Part shown: one piece after another, positions 56,356-64,000 of the stretch | How positions within the stretch are numbered: position 1 is the first letter of the stretch | Layout of the letters: every line of letters starts with the position of its first letter | Source: Enterobacter cloacae subsp. cloacae ATCC 13047 | Lineage (GTDB): Bacteria; Pseudomonadota; Gammaproteobacteria; Enterobacterales; Enterobacteriaceae | Assembly: GCF_000025565.1 (NCBI RefSeq) | Contig: NC_014121.1 | Span: 1,488,001-1,552,000 of the forward strand | Reading direction: 5' to 3' | DNA: 64,000 nt | Translations under genes and position numbers: made by a program | Notes under the pieces: model-generated | Databases searched by the model: none | The model's input: the letters and a program-made list of their open reading frames with translations, nothing else | Told to the model about the DNA's origin: nothing

Positions 56356-57366
56356 TTACAACCCTTTCTTATCCATCAGTACCGCCAGATCCACCAGGCG
56401 GTTAGAGAAGCCCCACTCGTTGTCATACCACGCCAGAATTTTCACCATCCGACCACCAATCACCAGGGTGGAGAGACCGTCAATAATCGAAGAGCGCGGG
56501 TCGCCCTGATAATCGCTGGAGACCAGCGGTTCATCGCTGTATCCCAGAATGCCTTTCAATGGCCCGCTGGCCGCGGCTTTGCGGAACGCATCGTTCACCT
56601 CTTCGGCCGTAACGTCACGGCTCAGCGTTACCGTTAAGTCCACAATCGAGACCACCGGAACCGGTACGCGCAGGGAATAGCCGGTCAGCTTGCCGTCCAG
56701 AGACGGAATGACTTTCCCCAGTGCCTTCGCGGCACCGCTGGAGTACGGCACAATCGACAGGGCTGCTGCACGTGCGCCGCGCAGATCTTTTTCCGGCTGG
56801 TCGTGTAGCGCCTGACTGTTGGTATAAGCGTGCGTGGTGTTCATCAGGCCATGCTCAATACCAAACTGCTGATGCAGGACCTGAGCGGCCGGGGCCAGGC
56901 CGTTCGTGGTGCAACTCCCGTTGCTCACTACCACGTGCTTAGCCGGATCGTACTGCTCGTGGTTAACGCCCATCACCACCGTCAGATCGTCATTTTTACC
57001 CGGCGCGGAGATGATGACGCGCTTCGCCCCACCGTGGGTGATATGCACCAGCGCTTTTTCGCGCTCGGTGAAGAAACCGGTCGCTTCAATCACCACGTCA
57101 ACGTCCGCATCGCGCCAGGGAATATTCGCCGGATCGCGTTCGCTAAAGACGGTAATGCGCTGGCCGTCAACCTGCAGCGCGCCGTCCGCCGCTTCAACGG
57201 GGGCCGGTAGCGTGCCGAGCAGGGAATCATGCTTAAGCAAATGGGCGAGGGTTTTGCTGTCCGTCAGATCGTTAATCGCCACAATCTGCAGGTCCGGATT
57301 GCCCAGCGCCGCGCGCAGGAAATTACGTCCGATACGGCCGAAACCGTTAATGCCGACCTTAACCAT
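56356..57366 (-). CDS. Type I glyceraldehyde-3-phosphate dehydrogenase, second copy
   Basis: A 336-residue GAPDH oxidising glyceraldehyde-3-phosphate with NAD+ and phosphate. The start at 57366 (MVKVGINGFGRIG) is the family start. Catalytic Cys152 is in SNGSCTTN (GapA usually has SNASCTTN) and His179 is in NTTHAYTN. Asp33 in VAINDLTD predicts NAD+ rather than NADP+ use. The NDLTDSKTLAHLLKHDS segment is more like Gram-positive GapA and GapC-type enzymes than enteric GapA. The main gapA is expected elsewhere, so this is an accessory paralogue. A DJ-1/AraC regulator lies just upstream on the same strand. Confidence 0.86.
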   Translation of the reverse strand: MVKVGINGFGRIGRNFLRAALGNPDLQIVAINDLTDSKTLAHLLKHDSLLGTLPAPVEAADGALQVDGQRITVFSERDPANIPWRDADVDVVIEATGFFTEREKALVHITHGGAKRVIISAPGKNDDLTVVMGVNHEQYDPAKHVVVSNGSCTTNGLAPAAQVLHQQFGIEHGLMNTTHAYTNSQALHDQPEKDLRGARAAALSIVPYSSGAAKALGKVIPSLDGKLTGYSLRVPVPVVSIVDLTVTLSRDVTAEEVNDAFRKAAASGPLKGILGYSDEPLVSSDYQGDPRSSIIDGLSTLVIGGRMVKILAWYDNEWGFSNRLVDLAVLMDKKGL

Positions 57367-57444
57367 AATGCACTCCTTATCTCTGTTGTCTGGAGTCACT
57401 GTAGGCTTCAGGCCGGATGGCGTAAACGACAAAAAAGGATCACA

Positions 57445-58425
57445 TTACGCCATTTTACGGCAGTGAAAACGCTGACGGTATTCACCGGGTGTGAGGTGAA
57501 GTTGTTTTTCAAATACGCGACGCAGGTTGATGCTGGTGCCAAATCCGCTTTTCTCGGCGATAACGGACAGCGGATCGTCGGTCTGTTCAAGCAACTGTCG
57601 GGCTGCGGCAAGGCGCGCTTCGGTCACATAGCGTGCCGGAGACGCCCCCGTGTCGCGGGTGAATACCCGGGTGAAATTGCGCGGGCTCATGGCTACTTTT
57701 TCCGCCAGCTTTTCGACGCACAGATCGGCCGTCAGGTTTTGCAGGATCCAGGTTTGCAGCTCGCTGATGGGGCCGGAGGAGCCGGACTGCGACAGGTTAT
57801 AGCGGCTGAACTGTAGCTGTCCTCCCGGGCGGCGCAGATACATCACCATATCCTGCGCCACGTCGCGCGCGAGGCTGAAGCCATAATCGTCTTCCACCAG
57901 CGCCAGGGTCAGATCAAAGCCGGAGCTCACGCCACCGGAGGTCCAGATGGGGCCATCCTGAATATAGAGCGGTCCTCCCTCAACACGGATGGTGGGGTAC
58001 TGCGCTTGCATGGTTTCCAGCAGCCGCCAGTGGGTGGTTGCCCGACGGCCGTCAAGCAAACCGGTCTGGGCCAGCAGCATTGCGCCACCGCAAATGGAGG
58101 CGATCCGCCGCGCATGGGGGGCTGCAAGATGCAGCCAGTCCACCACGGCGGTGCTCTCCTGCTCGTTCATGCCGCGCCCGGTAATGATGATGGTATCAAG
58201 CGGCTCACGGGGATCCAGCTCCGGCAGGCGATAATCTGCCAGCAGATTGAGACCAGACTGGCCGTGGATCACCTGGTGCGGCTGGGTCGTGGCGATGATG
58301 ATGCGATAGCAGGGCTGCGCAAGGCCTCCCGGGTGCAGGCGGTTGGCCTGCATCAGAATGTCGGCGATGCCGGCGGCTTCAAACAACATGCCGCCGTCAG
58401 GAACAATAATCAGGATCTTCTTCAT
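57445..58425 (-). CDS. DJ-1/PfpI-AraC fusion regulator (FtrA-like)
   Basis: A 326-residue transcription factor. The N-terminal DJ-1/PfpI (GATase1-like) domain (about 1-190) includes Cys112 in SICGGAMLLA at the nucleophile-elbow position; the C-terminal AraC double helix-turn-helix is at about 225-320. Such proteins (FtrA, GbdR, CdhR) sense metabolites rather than act as amidotransferases. It lies 78 bases upstream of the second gap gene on the same strand and may control it. It is divergent from the desaturase gene across 164 bases. The ligand is unknown. Confidence 0.83.
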   Translation of the reverse strand: MKKILIIVPDGGMLFEAAGIADILMQANRLHPGGLAQPCYRIIIATTQPHQVIHGQSGLNLLADYRLPELDPREPLDTIIITGRGMNEQESTAVVDWLHLAAPHARRIASICGGAMLLAQTGLLDGRRATTHWRLLETMQAQYPTIRVEGGPLYIQDGPIWTSGGVSSGFDLTLALVEDDYGFSLARDVAQDMVMYLRRPGGQLQFSRYNLSQSGSSGPISELQTWILQNLTADLCVEKLAEKVAMSPRNFTRVFTRDTGASPARYVTEARLAAARQLLEQTDDPLSVIAEKSGFGTSINLRRVFEKQLHLTPGEYRQRFHCRKMA

Positions 58426-58589
58426 GTCCTGAAAAGTACCTTTATTGCAAAATAAGTCAAGCGGAGGGCAAGGGGGTTAACGGGCGCTACGCGCCTTTCT
58501 GGCAAAGCAAAGTGATTTAAGTTCTTTGTTATTTCAGGCGTTATCCCGGATCGTCAGCATATTATCTCTGGCGAAACGGCTCTGAAGGA

Positions 58590-59561
58590 ATGGGTAAACG
58601 AAGCTCCCTCTATTTACATCCGCAGCAACGCGACCAAATTCACCATCTCGCCTCGGGGTTTCTCTGGCGAACCGAACTGCCCACGTGGCTGTTGATCGCC
58701 ACCATTTATGGCGGCTGGTTCTCGACGCTGGCATTCTGGCACATCCTCGGTCTGCTGCCTGCCACGATGTTGCTGATTGGGTTTACCGCCTGGTATATGT
58801 CTCTTCAGCATGAATTGATCCACGGCCATCCCACGCGTTTCGTGTGGCTGAACCAGCTCTTTGGCACGCTGCCGCTGGCGGTCTGGTATCCGTATGGCCT
58901 GTACAGGGATTCTCATCTGGCCCACCATCGTCACGACCATCTCACCATTCCGGTGGATGACCCGGAGTCATACTACTTTACGCAGGCGAGCTGGGCGCGA
59001 TTGTCGTCCTGGCAGAAGCGGGTGATCCACGCCCGAAACACCTTTATCGGGCGACTGTTGCTGGCGCCGCTGCTGGATATTCTCCAGACGCTGGGCAGCG
59101 CGGTGGCGGCGTTTCGCCATCTGCAACTGCGGGCGATGGTGATGTGGCTTGTGCATATGGCGTTATTGGCGCTGCTTTTTACCTGGATGATGCACAACGG
59201 TTTCTCTCCGCTCTGGTTTGTGCTGGCGGTAAGCTACCCGGCGCTGGCGCTGACAAAAGTACGCTCTTTTCTGGAACATCGCGCGGCGGACGACCCGCTG
59301 GCGCGTTCGGTGATTAACGAAGCAGGCTTGTTCTGGCGCGTGCTGTTTTTAAATCTTAACTACCATTCAGTACATCACGATTTACCCGGCGTGCCCTGGT
59401 ACGGGCTTAAGACGATCTACCTGCAAAACAAGCAGGCGTACCGGGAGCGTAACCACGGGTTTCTGGTCAGAGGATATGGCGAATGGATGCGACGGTTCTG
59501 GAAAACGTCGGTGGACGTCACCGTACATCCAAGGCGTCAACAGGAGGAAGGAGATGAGTAA
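58590..59561 (+). CDS. Membrane fatty-acid desaturase-family protein
   Basis: A 323-residue integral-membrane di-iron enzyme of the fatty-acid desaturase/hydroxylase superfamily. All three histidine boxes are present: HELIH (74-78), HLAHH (109-113) and HSVHH (259-263). Hydrophobic segments lie near 30-70, 155-170 and 182-225. Enteric bacteria normally make unsaturated fatty acids anaerobically through FabA/FabB, so an oxygen-dependent desaturase is unusual, and the substrate may not be a phospholipid acyl chain. A GAAGGA abuts the ATG with no spacer, a poor start; no better one is visible. It overlaps the next gene by eight bases. Confidence 0.84.
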   Translation: MGKRSSLYLHPQQRDQIHHLASGFLWRTELPTWLLIATIYGGWFSTLAFWHILGLLPATMLLIGFTAWYMSLQHELIHGHPTRFVWLNQLFGTLPLAVWYPYGLYRDSHLAHHRHDHLTIPVDDPESYYFTQASWARLSSWQKRVIHARNTFIGRLLLAPLLDILQTLGSAVAAFRHLQLRAMVMWLVHMALLALLFTWMMHNGFSPLWFVLAVSYPALALTKVRSFLEHRAADDPLARSVINEAGLFWRVLFLNLNYHSVHHDLPGVPWYGLKTIYLQNKQAYRERNHGFLVRGYGEWMRRFWKTSVDVTVHPRRQQEEGDE

Positions 59562-60345
59562 CCGGCTGGCGTTTCCGATGTATGCGGTGGATAGTACCGA
59601 TACTCTTGCCCTGTGGCGGGCCGTCCAGCGTCTGCTGGTGGCGCGTGGTCTCCCGGTGGAGGAGCTTATTCCCGGCAGGCCTGAGCCTGACCTGCTGACA
59701 CACTGGCAGCAGCCTAATCTTATTCTGAGCCAGACCTGCGGCTACCCGCTGATGACACAACTGCCGGAGGTGCAGGTCGTCGGCTGTTTTCACTATCGGG
59801 TACCGGGCTGCGAAGGCATTCACTACCGCAGTTTTCTGGTGGTACGTGATGAGGATAAACACCGCACGCTGGCTGATTTTCGCGAACGGCGGGTGGTATG
59901 TAACGCGCCCGATTCCCAGTCTGGCTACAATGCGCTGCGCAACCGCGTGCCGTCACGTGCGTTAAACGCCTGGTTCTCAGAGGTTATCTTTAGCGGCAGC
60001 CATCGCCAGTCGCTGATCGAAGTAAAACGTGGGGGAGGGGATATCGCGGCGATCGACTGCGTGACGTATGCGCTGTTGCAGCGGCATGAACCGACCCTGC
60101 TGGCGGGGCTAACTGTGATTGACCAGACGCCCCTTACGCCAGGACTGCCGCTAATCACTGCGTCCGGCACCACCCCCGAAACGCTTCATGCCATCCGTGA
60201 TGCGCTAACCACGCTGGTGAGCGCCCCGGAATACCGGGGCGTGTGTGATGCGCTGTTTATCGGCGGGTTTAGCGTCGTGGCGCGTGAGGCCTGGTCTGTG
60301 TTAACCGGGATTACAGCGGACGGATCTCTTTCGAGCGCAGGGTGA
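59554..60345 (+). CDS. PhnD-like substrate-binding-fold protein without signal peptide
   Basis: A 263-residue protein of the PhnD/phosphonate-binding (periplasmic binding protein type II) family. Matching features are WQQPNLILSQTCGYPL (about 49-64) and VVCNAPDSQSGYNALR (about 114-129). The chosen ATG has AGGAGGAAGGAG upstream and overlaps the desaturase stop, implying translational coupling. There is no signal peptide, lipobox or transporter partner, so it probably binds its ligand in the cytosol. Phosphate-like or small anionic ligands are typical, but the ligand here is unknown. Its 3' end overlaps the convergent YdeP-like gene by 35 bases. Confidence 0.78.
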   Translation: MSNRLAFPMYAVDSTDTLALWRAVQRLLVARGLPVEELIPGRPEPDLLTHWQQPNLILSQTCGYPLMTQLPEVQVVGCFHYRVPGCEGIHYRSFLVVRDEDKHRTLADFRERRVVCNAPDSQSGYNALRNRVPSRALNAWFSEVIFSGSHRQSLIEVKRGGGDIAAIDCVTYALLQRHEPTLLAGLTVIDQTPLTPGLPLITASGTTPETLHAIRDALTTLVSAPEYRGVCDALFIGGFSVVAREAWSVLTGITADGSLSSAG

Positions 60346-62599
60346 GGCGGACAGGCACCGATTTATACGACGGCGTGCCGCTCTCTTTATCCAGATAGTC
60401 GAGCGGAACCAGCACGTTAGCCTCAGGATAGTAGGCCCCGACCGAGCCCGGGGCGATGGCATACGCCACCACAGTGATATCCTCCAGACGCTGAGCGCTG
60501 CCTGGCAGGGCGGTTTCGATATCCACCCGGTCGCCGTGCTCCAGTCCTGACTGCGCCATATCCGCTTCATTCATAAACAGCACGTCGCGACGGCCAAAGA
60601 CGCCCCGGTAGCGGTCGTCGAGAGCGTAAATCGTGGTGTTGTACTGGTCGTGACTGCGCAGCGTGATCAGACGCAGGACGTTATCGCCTTCACCGCTGGC
60701 ATCTTCATTGACCCCTTCAAATACCGAGAACATCGCTTTGCCCGTCGCCGTCGGCCAGATACGTTTCGTGGGCGGCAGCGGCATACGGAATCCACCGGGT
60801 ACCCGGATCCGCGCGTTATAGTCCTCAAAGCCCGGAATGGTTTGCTCAATCAGATCGCGAATGCGATCGTAATCCGCAACCAGGTGCATCCAGTCCACGC
60901 GGGTTGTCTTCAGGGTCGCTTTCGCCATGCCGGCCACAATAGCCGGTTCGGCGCGAAGCAGAGGAGAGGCGGGTTTCAGCTTGCCTGAGGAGGCATGAAC
61001 CATCGACATGGAATCTTCAACGGTAATGGACTGACGTCCGCTGGCCTGCATATCCAGTTCCGTGCGGCCAAGGCAGGGGAGAATGAAGGTCTCTTTACCC
61101 ACCAGCAGATGCGTACGGTTCAGCTTGGTGCCAACGTGCACGCTCAGATCCAGCTTACTCATCGCCGGGAAGCCGTTTTCGTGATCGGGCATCGCCACCG
61201 CGAAGTTGCCGCCGAGGCAGATAAGCGCTCTGGCACGACCGTCAATCATGGCCTGGGTTGCCTGCACTGCGTCATGGCCATGGTGAGAGGGCGGCTCAAA
61301 GCCAAACACCTCCTTAAGACGGTTCAGAAATGCCGGGGTTGGTTTCTCGCTTATCCCGACGGTACGGTTTCCCTGAACGTTAGAGTGGCCGCGCAGCGGA
61401 CAGATCCCCGCACCGGGCTTGCCTATATTGCCGCGCAGCAGCAGCACATCGGCGATCAGGCGGACGTTGGAAGTCCCTTTATTATGCTGCGTAATGCCCA
61501 TGCCGTAGGTAATGATGGTGGCATTCGATTTCGCGTAGGCATCGGCGACCTGTTTCAGCGCCGCCTGGCTCAGCCCGGACTCGCGCTCAATAGCGTCCCA
61601 GCTCGTTTGCGCAATGTCTGCCGCAAAGTCTTCAAAGCCCTGTGTGTGTTCAGCGATAAACGCGTGGTCGAGCACGTTGCCGCGCCCGGCTTCCATTTGC
61701 AGCAGGTGTTTGGCGATGCCTTTTAGCGCGGCGGCATCGCCCCCGGCTTTAACCTGAAAGTAGGTAGAGGCGATGTCGGTAGAGCTGTAGGTCGCCATCT
61801 CAATCACGCTCTGCGGATCGGCAAACCGTTCCAGCGCGCGCTCGCGCAGCGGGTTCAGGACGATGATCGGCACGCCGGGGCGGGCCAGTTCATGCAGAGT
61901 GCCCATCATACGCGGATGGTTGGTGCCGGGATTATGCCCGATGGAGATCACCAGCTCCGTCTTGTCAAAATCGTCCAGCGAGACGGTGCCTTTCCCGATA
62001 CCAATAGAGCGCGGTAAACCGACGCTGGTGGCTTTGTGACACATGTTGGAGCAGTCGGGAAAATTATTGGTTCCGTACTCACGGGCAAAAAGCTGGAACA
62101 GCCAGGCCGCTTCGTTGGAGGCGCGGCCGGAGGTATAAAACTCCACCTGGTCTGGTTCAAGCCCACGCAGAACCTCGCCGATGCGTTCGAAGGCATCCTC
62201 CCACTCAACGGGGCGGAAGGTGTCACTTGCCCGGTCATAGCGCAGGGGATGGGTCAGGCGCCCGTATCCTTCCAGCTCAAAGTCAGATTTTGCCAGTAAC
62301 GACGTAACGGTGTTATGAGCGAGGAACTCAGGGGGCACCCGTTTGCTGGTGGCTTCCCAGGTGACCGCTTTTGCCCCGTTCTCGCAGAACTGAAATGTGG
62401 ATTTATGCTCTTTGTCTGGCCACGCGCAGCCCGGGCAGTCGAAGCCGTCAGGCTGGTTGGTGCGCAACAGCGTGGCGGGAGCCTCCAGGGCATCCATCTG
62501 TGTTCGCACGGCAATTGCCGTCGCTTTTAATGCTCCCCAGCCGCCTGCAGGGCCGTCGTAAGGTCTGATGCCGGGAACGGCACGTCGTTTGTTATTCAT
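60311..62599 (-). CDS. FdhF/YdeP-family molybdopterin oxidoreductase
   Basis: A 762-residue cytosolic oxidoreductase of the bis-MGD molybdenum family, clearly paralogous to E. coli YdeP (759 residues), which is linked to acid resistance; its reaction is not known. The N-terminal CPGC (55-58) is all that remains of an iron-sulphur motif. EFYTSGRASNEAAWLFQLFAREYG, CSNMCHKATSVGL, GHNPGTNHPRM and KPGAGICPLRGHSNVQG are family blocks. The C-terminal molybdopterin dinucleotide domain (about 640-755) has RSHDQYNTTIY. No regulator or electron-transfer partner is adjacent. Confidence 0.88.
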   Translation of the reverse strand: MNNKRRAVPGIRPYDGPAGGWGALKATAIAVRTQMDALEAPATLLRTNQPDGFDCPGCAWPDKEHKSTFQFCENGAKAVTWEATSKRVPPEFLAHNTVTSLLAKSDFELEGYGRLTHPLRYDRASDTFRPVEWEDAFERIGEVLRGLEPDQVEFYTSGRASNEAAWLFQLFAREYGTNNFPDCSNMCHKATSVGLPRSIGIGKGTVSLDDFDKTELVISIGHNPGTNHPRMMGTLHELARPGVPIIVLNPLRERALERFADPQSVIEMATYSSTDIASTYFQVKAGGDAAALKGIAKHLLQMEAGRGNVLDHAFIAEHTQGFEDFAADIAQTSWDAIERESGLSQAALKQVADAYAKSNATIITYGMGITQHNKGTSNVRLIADVLLLRGNIGKPGAGICPLRGHSNVQGNRTVGISEKPTPAFLNRLKEVFGFEPPSHHGHDAVQATQAMIDGRARALICLGGNFAVAMPDHENGFPAMSKLDLSVHVGTKLNRTHLLVGKETFILPCLGRTELDMQASGRQSITVEDSMSMVHASSGKLKPASPLLRAEPAIVAGMAKATLKTTRVDWMHLVADYDRIRDLIEQTIPGFEDYNARIRVPGGFRMPLPPTKRIWPTATGKAMFSVFEGVNEDASGEGDNVLRLITLRSHDQYNTTIYALDDRYRGVFGRRDVLFMNEADMAQSGLEHGDRVDIETALPGSAQRLEDITVVAYAIAPGSVGAYYPEANVLVPLDYLDKESGTPSYKSVPVRLTLRSKEIRPL

Positions 62600-63461
62600 T
62601 CCAGATTACCCTGTTAGACCGCCGGTCGTGCATGATGCGGCTGAGAAAAATTAAAGAAATCATAACTAATTTTTATCATGTCGATAATGTGTCCTGACCA
62701 AGGTGGCGTGAAGGCGACAATGTTAGTGACAGTAAAATTTTCAAACGAAAGGCGGGCAGGGGAACCTGCAATATATTTACCCGACGATGCTGAAGGCGAT
62801 AAAGTGAACAATGCGCCTGGGAATAAAGATGTAGTCCTGCTTAACTGTTAATTCACTGCGGGTGGTGTAAATCGTGCCTCTAAAGGATTAAAGGCACCAG
62901 GTTATTTTGCGCCGTAAAATTAATTTTTTTCATCGTCTATGAATTGTCTTAATTCAGGGCGGAAAAGTCATCGCTATTAAAGATACGCTATCAATGCAAC
63001 AAATAATTCATGGAAGATATATTCATACTCCCCCTGAAAAAATCCCCATTCTACTAATTATGGTAGTGGCGATAATAGCAGCATTGCGTTAATGACAATG
63101 GTTCTCTTTTGATTTTTTCATTTCTTAATCAATGGTTTGTGTTAGATGAACGCGTGATAATAAGACAAATTCAGCAAAGTAAGCTTTTTTTCTCAGATTA
63201 ATCCTATAATGAGTCGGGTGCTTCATTAAGCAGCAGTTGTGAGGAAGGAAATATTGAATTGGTGACAAGCTCATGTAAACTTGTTTACCGTTTGTCAAAA
63301 TATGTCAGGAAGACGCTGGGCCTTATTCTGAAGGGCTCGTGCGGTAGCTATGCCCGAATAATAGTAACGCCCCGAAAATATCCTGGCTATTTTAACGATA
63401 GCACTTAAGTCAAACTTCATCCCCTTTATCTCATCATCGAAATATCGCTACGGAAAAGCAT
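62600..63461. other. 862-base AT-rich region without a convincing gene
   Basis: Between the YdeP-like gene and the lipoprotein gene. The first 250 bases contain a 43-codon plus-strand frame (62720-62851) with an AAGG site and a 65-codon minus-strand frame ending 14 bases before the YdeP-like gene; neither is recognised. From about 62,900 the DNA is notably AT-rich, with short palindromic bits only. It presumably holds promoters for both flanking genes. Confidence 0.4.
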
Positions 63462-63956
63462 ATGAAAATGCGCGTATTGTTTTCACTTCTGTTTGTAATG
63501 GCGGTGGCGGGCTGTAAAGCGCCGCAGAAACCTGTGATCACCGACGATACGATCGTGACCAGCCAGGTCAACGGCGTCACCTTAACCCACCGTCATGCCA
63601 TCACGCCTCCTGCTGAGTTCACTCAGGTTAACGAGCCATACCGTGCCATGTATCCGGCCTCCCTGATGAGCCGCCCTGATTTCGGTGGGAAAGTGGTCAG
63701 TACGCTTGTCACCGGTAAAACCTACGTGGTGCTGGGGCAGGTTGAACACTACTGGATGGCGCTTGCCGATGAAGGACAAGACCAGCTGATTGGTTACGTT
63801 CCAATGCGTGCGGTAATCAAAGCCGATCAGTACGAAGCCACCGTGCGTAAACAGGCTATTCGTCCTAAGGCGCGTAAAAAAGCGACCTGTGTCGATGTCG
63901 ATGGTAACAGCAAAGCCTGCAAAGACAGCGCTAACGGTACCTGGATCCTGAACTAA
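63462..63956 (+). CDS. SH3-like lipoprotein of unknown function
   Basis: A 164-residue predicted lipoprotein. The signal peptide MKMRVLFSLLFVMAVAGC gives lipidated Cys18, with Lys at +2, so outer-membrane sorting is expected. Residues about 65-120 (GGKVVSTLVTGKTYVVLGQVEHYWMALADEGQDQLIGYVPMRAVI) look like a bacterial SH3 domain, which often binds peptidoglycan or metals. A basic linker (KQAIRPKARKKATC) and two cysteines in the tail (CVDVDGNSKAC) could form a disulphide. I do not recognise a named family. The AT-rich upstream region contrasts with its normal coding composition. Confidence 0.72.
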   Translation: MKMRVLFSLLFVMAVAGCKAPQKPVITDDTIVTSQVNGVTLTHRHAITPPAEFTQVNEPYRAMYPASLMSRPDFGGKVVSTLVTGKTYVVLGQVEHYWMALADEGQDQLIGYVPMRAVIKADQYEATVRKQAIRPKARKKATCVDVDGNSKACKDSANGTWILN

Positions 63957-64000
63957 ACGGCTTTTCTGAGCGTATTTTTATGAATAATAAAAATTTTCAT

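Noticed and set aside
57445..58425. Amidotransferase or protease function for the DJ-1/PfpI domain protein
   Set aside because: The C-terminal AraC DNA-binding domain makes a regulator the better call.
62614..62811. 65-codon minus-strand ORF ending 14 bases before the YdeP-like gene
   Set aside because: Composition does not look like a conserved protein and there is no clear ribosome binding site; most likely leader sequence.
62720..62851. 43-codon plus-strand ORF with an AAGG ribosome binding site upstream of the YdeP-like gene
   Set aside because: No recognisable family, and it lies opposite another equally long open frame in low-complexity intergenic DNA; chance is as likely.

Overview
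The window is chromosomal DNA of an enteric bacterium close to Enterobacter/Leclercia. Most proteins match Escherichia coli K-12 proteins I know nearly residue for residue and in the same order. Genes that K-12 lacks are inserted between them, including an FtsI-like PBP of the Salmonella PBP3SAL type. No rRNA, tRNA, CRISPR array, prophage or insertion sequence was seen.

Layout. 1-31 kb follows the K-12 41-minute region: msrC, proQ, prc, htpX, yebQ, kdgR, yobH, mgrB, yebO, a metallo-beta-lactamase-fold enzyme, yobF, cspC, a second ftsI-like gene, rlmA, mntP, yobD, manZYX, yoaE, yoaD, sdaA, nudL, pabB, yoaH, yoaB, yoaA, tsaB, yeaY, fadD and rnd. At 31.2 kb the order jumps to the K-12 26-minute region: minEDC, ycgLMN, dsbB, nhaB, fadR, ycgB, dadAX, cvrA, ldcA, emtA, ycgR, ymgE and later treA. 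From 46.9 kb the content is accessory: a TonB-dependent siderophore receptor, a GPH sugar transporter with a carbohydrate porin, an AraC regulator facing an NepI-like exporter, a second GAPDH beside a DJ-1/AraC regulator, a membrane fatty-acid desaturase overlapping a PhnD-like protein, a YdeP-like molybdoenzyme and an SH3-like lipoprotein.

How the genes work together. Envelope quality control and wall metabolism are prominent (prc, htpX, dsbB, ldcA, emtA, the ftsI paralogue, the min system). Fatty-acid use is represented by fadD and its regulator fadR, with a FadR operator in front of fadD. Mannose/glucose uptake (manXYZ), alanine catabolism (dadAX), serine deamination (sdaA) and trehalose use (treA) supply carbon. 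Manganese export (mntP) carries a riboswitch, a Fur-like box and two MntR-like palindromes. Stress inputs are readable as a sigma-32 promoter at htpX, a sigma-E-like promoter at yeaY, a PhoP-like box at mgrB and a LexA-type box at yoaA.

Starts were adjusted to the conserved family start and the visible ribosome binding site. Notable ones are GTG for mgrB, manX, yoaA and emtA, and TTG for fadD and rnd. The best candidates for something undescribed are the desaturase/PhnD-like pair at 58.6-60.3 kb, a 48-codon ORF in the long yobF-cspC leader, and the layered control of mntP. Two single-base frame anomalies (yobF 3' end, nhaB 5' end) need read-level checking. Names rest on remembered family sequences; no database search was run.
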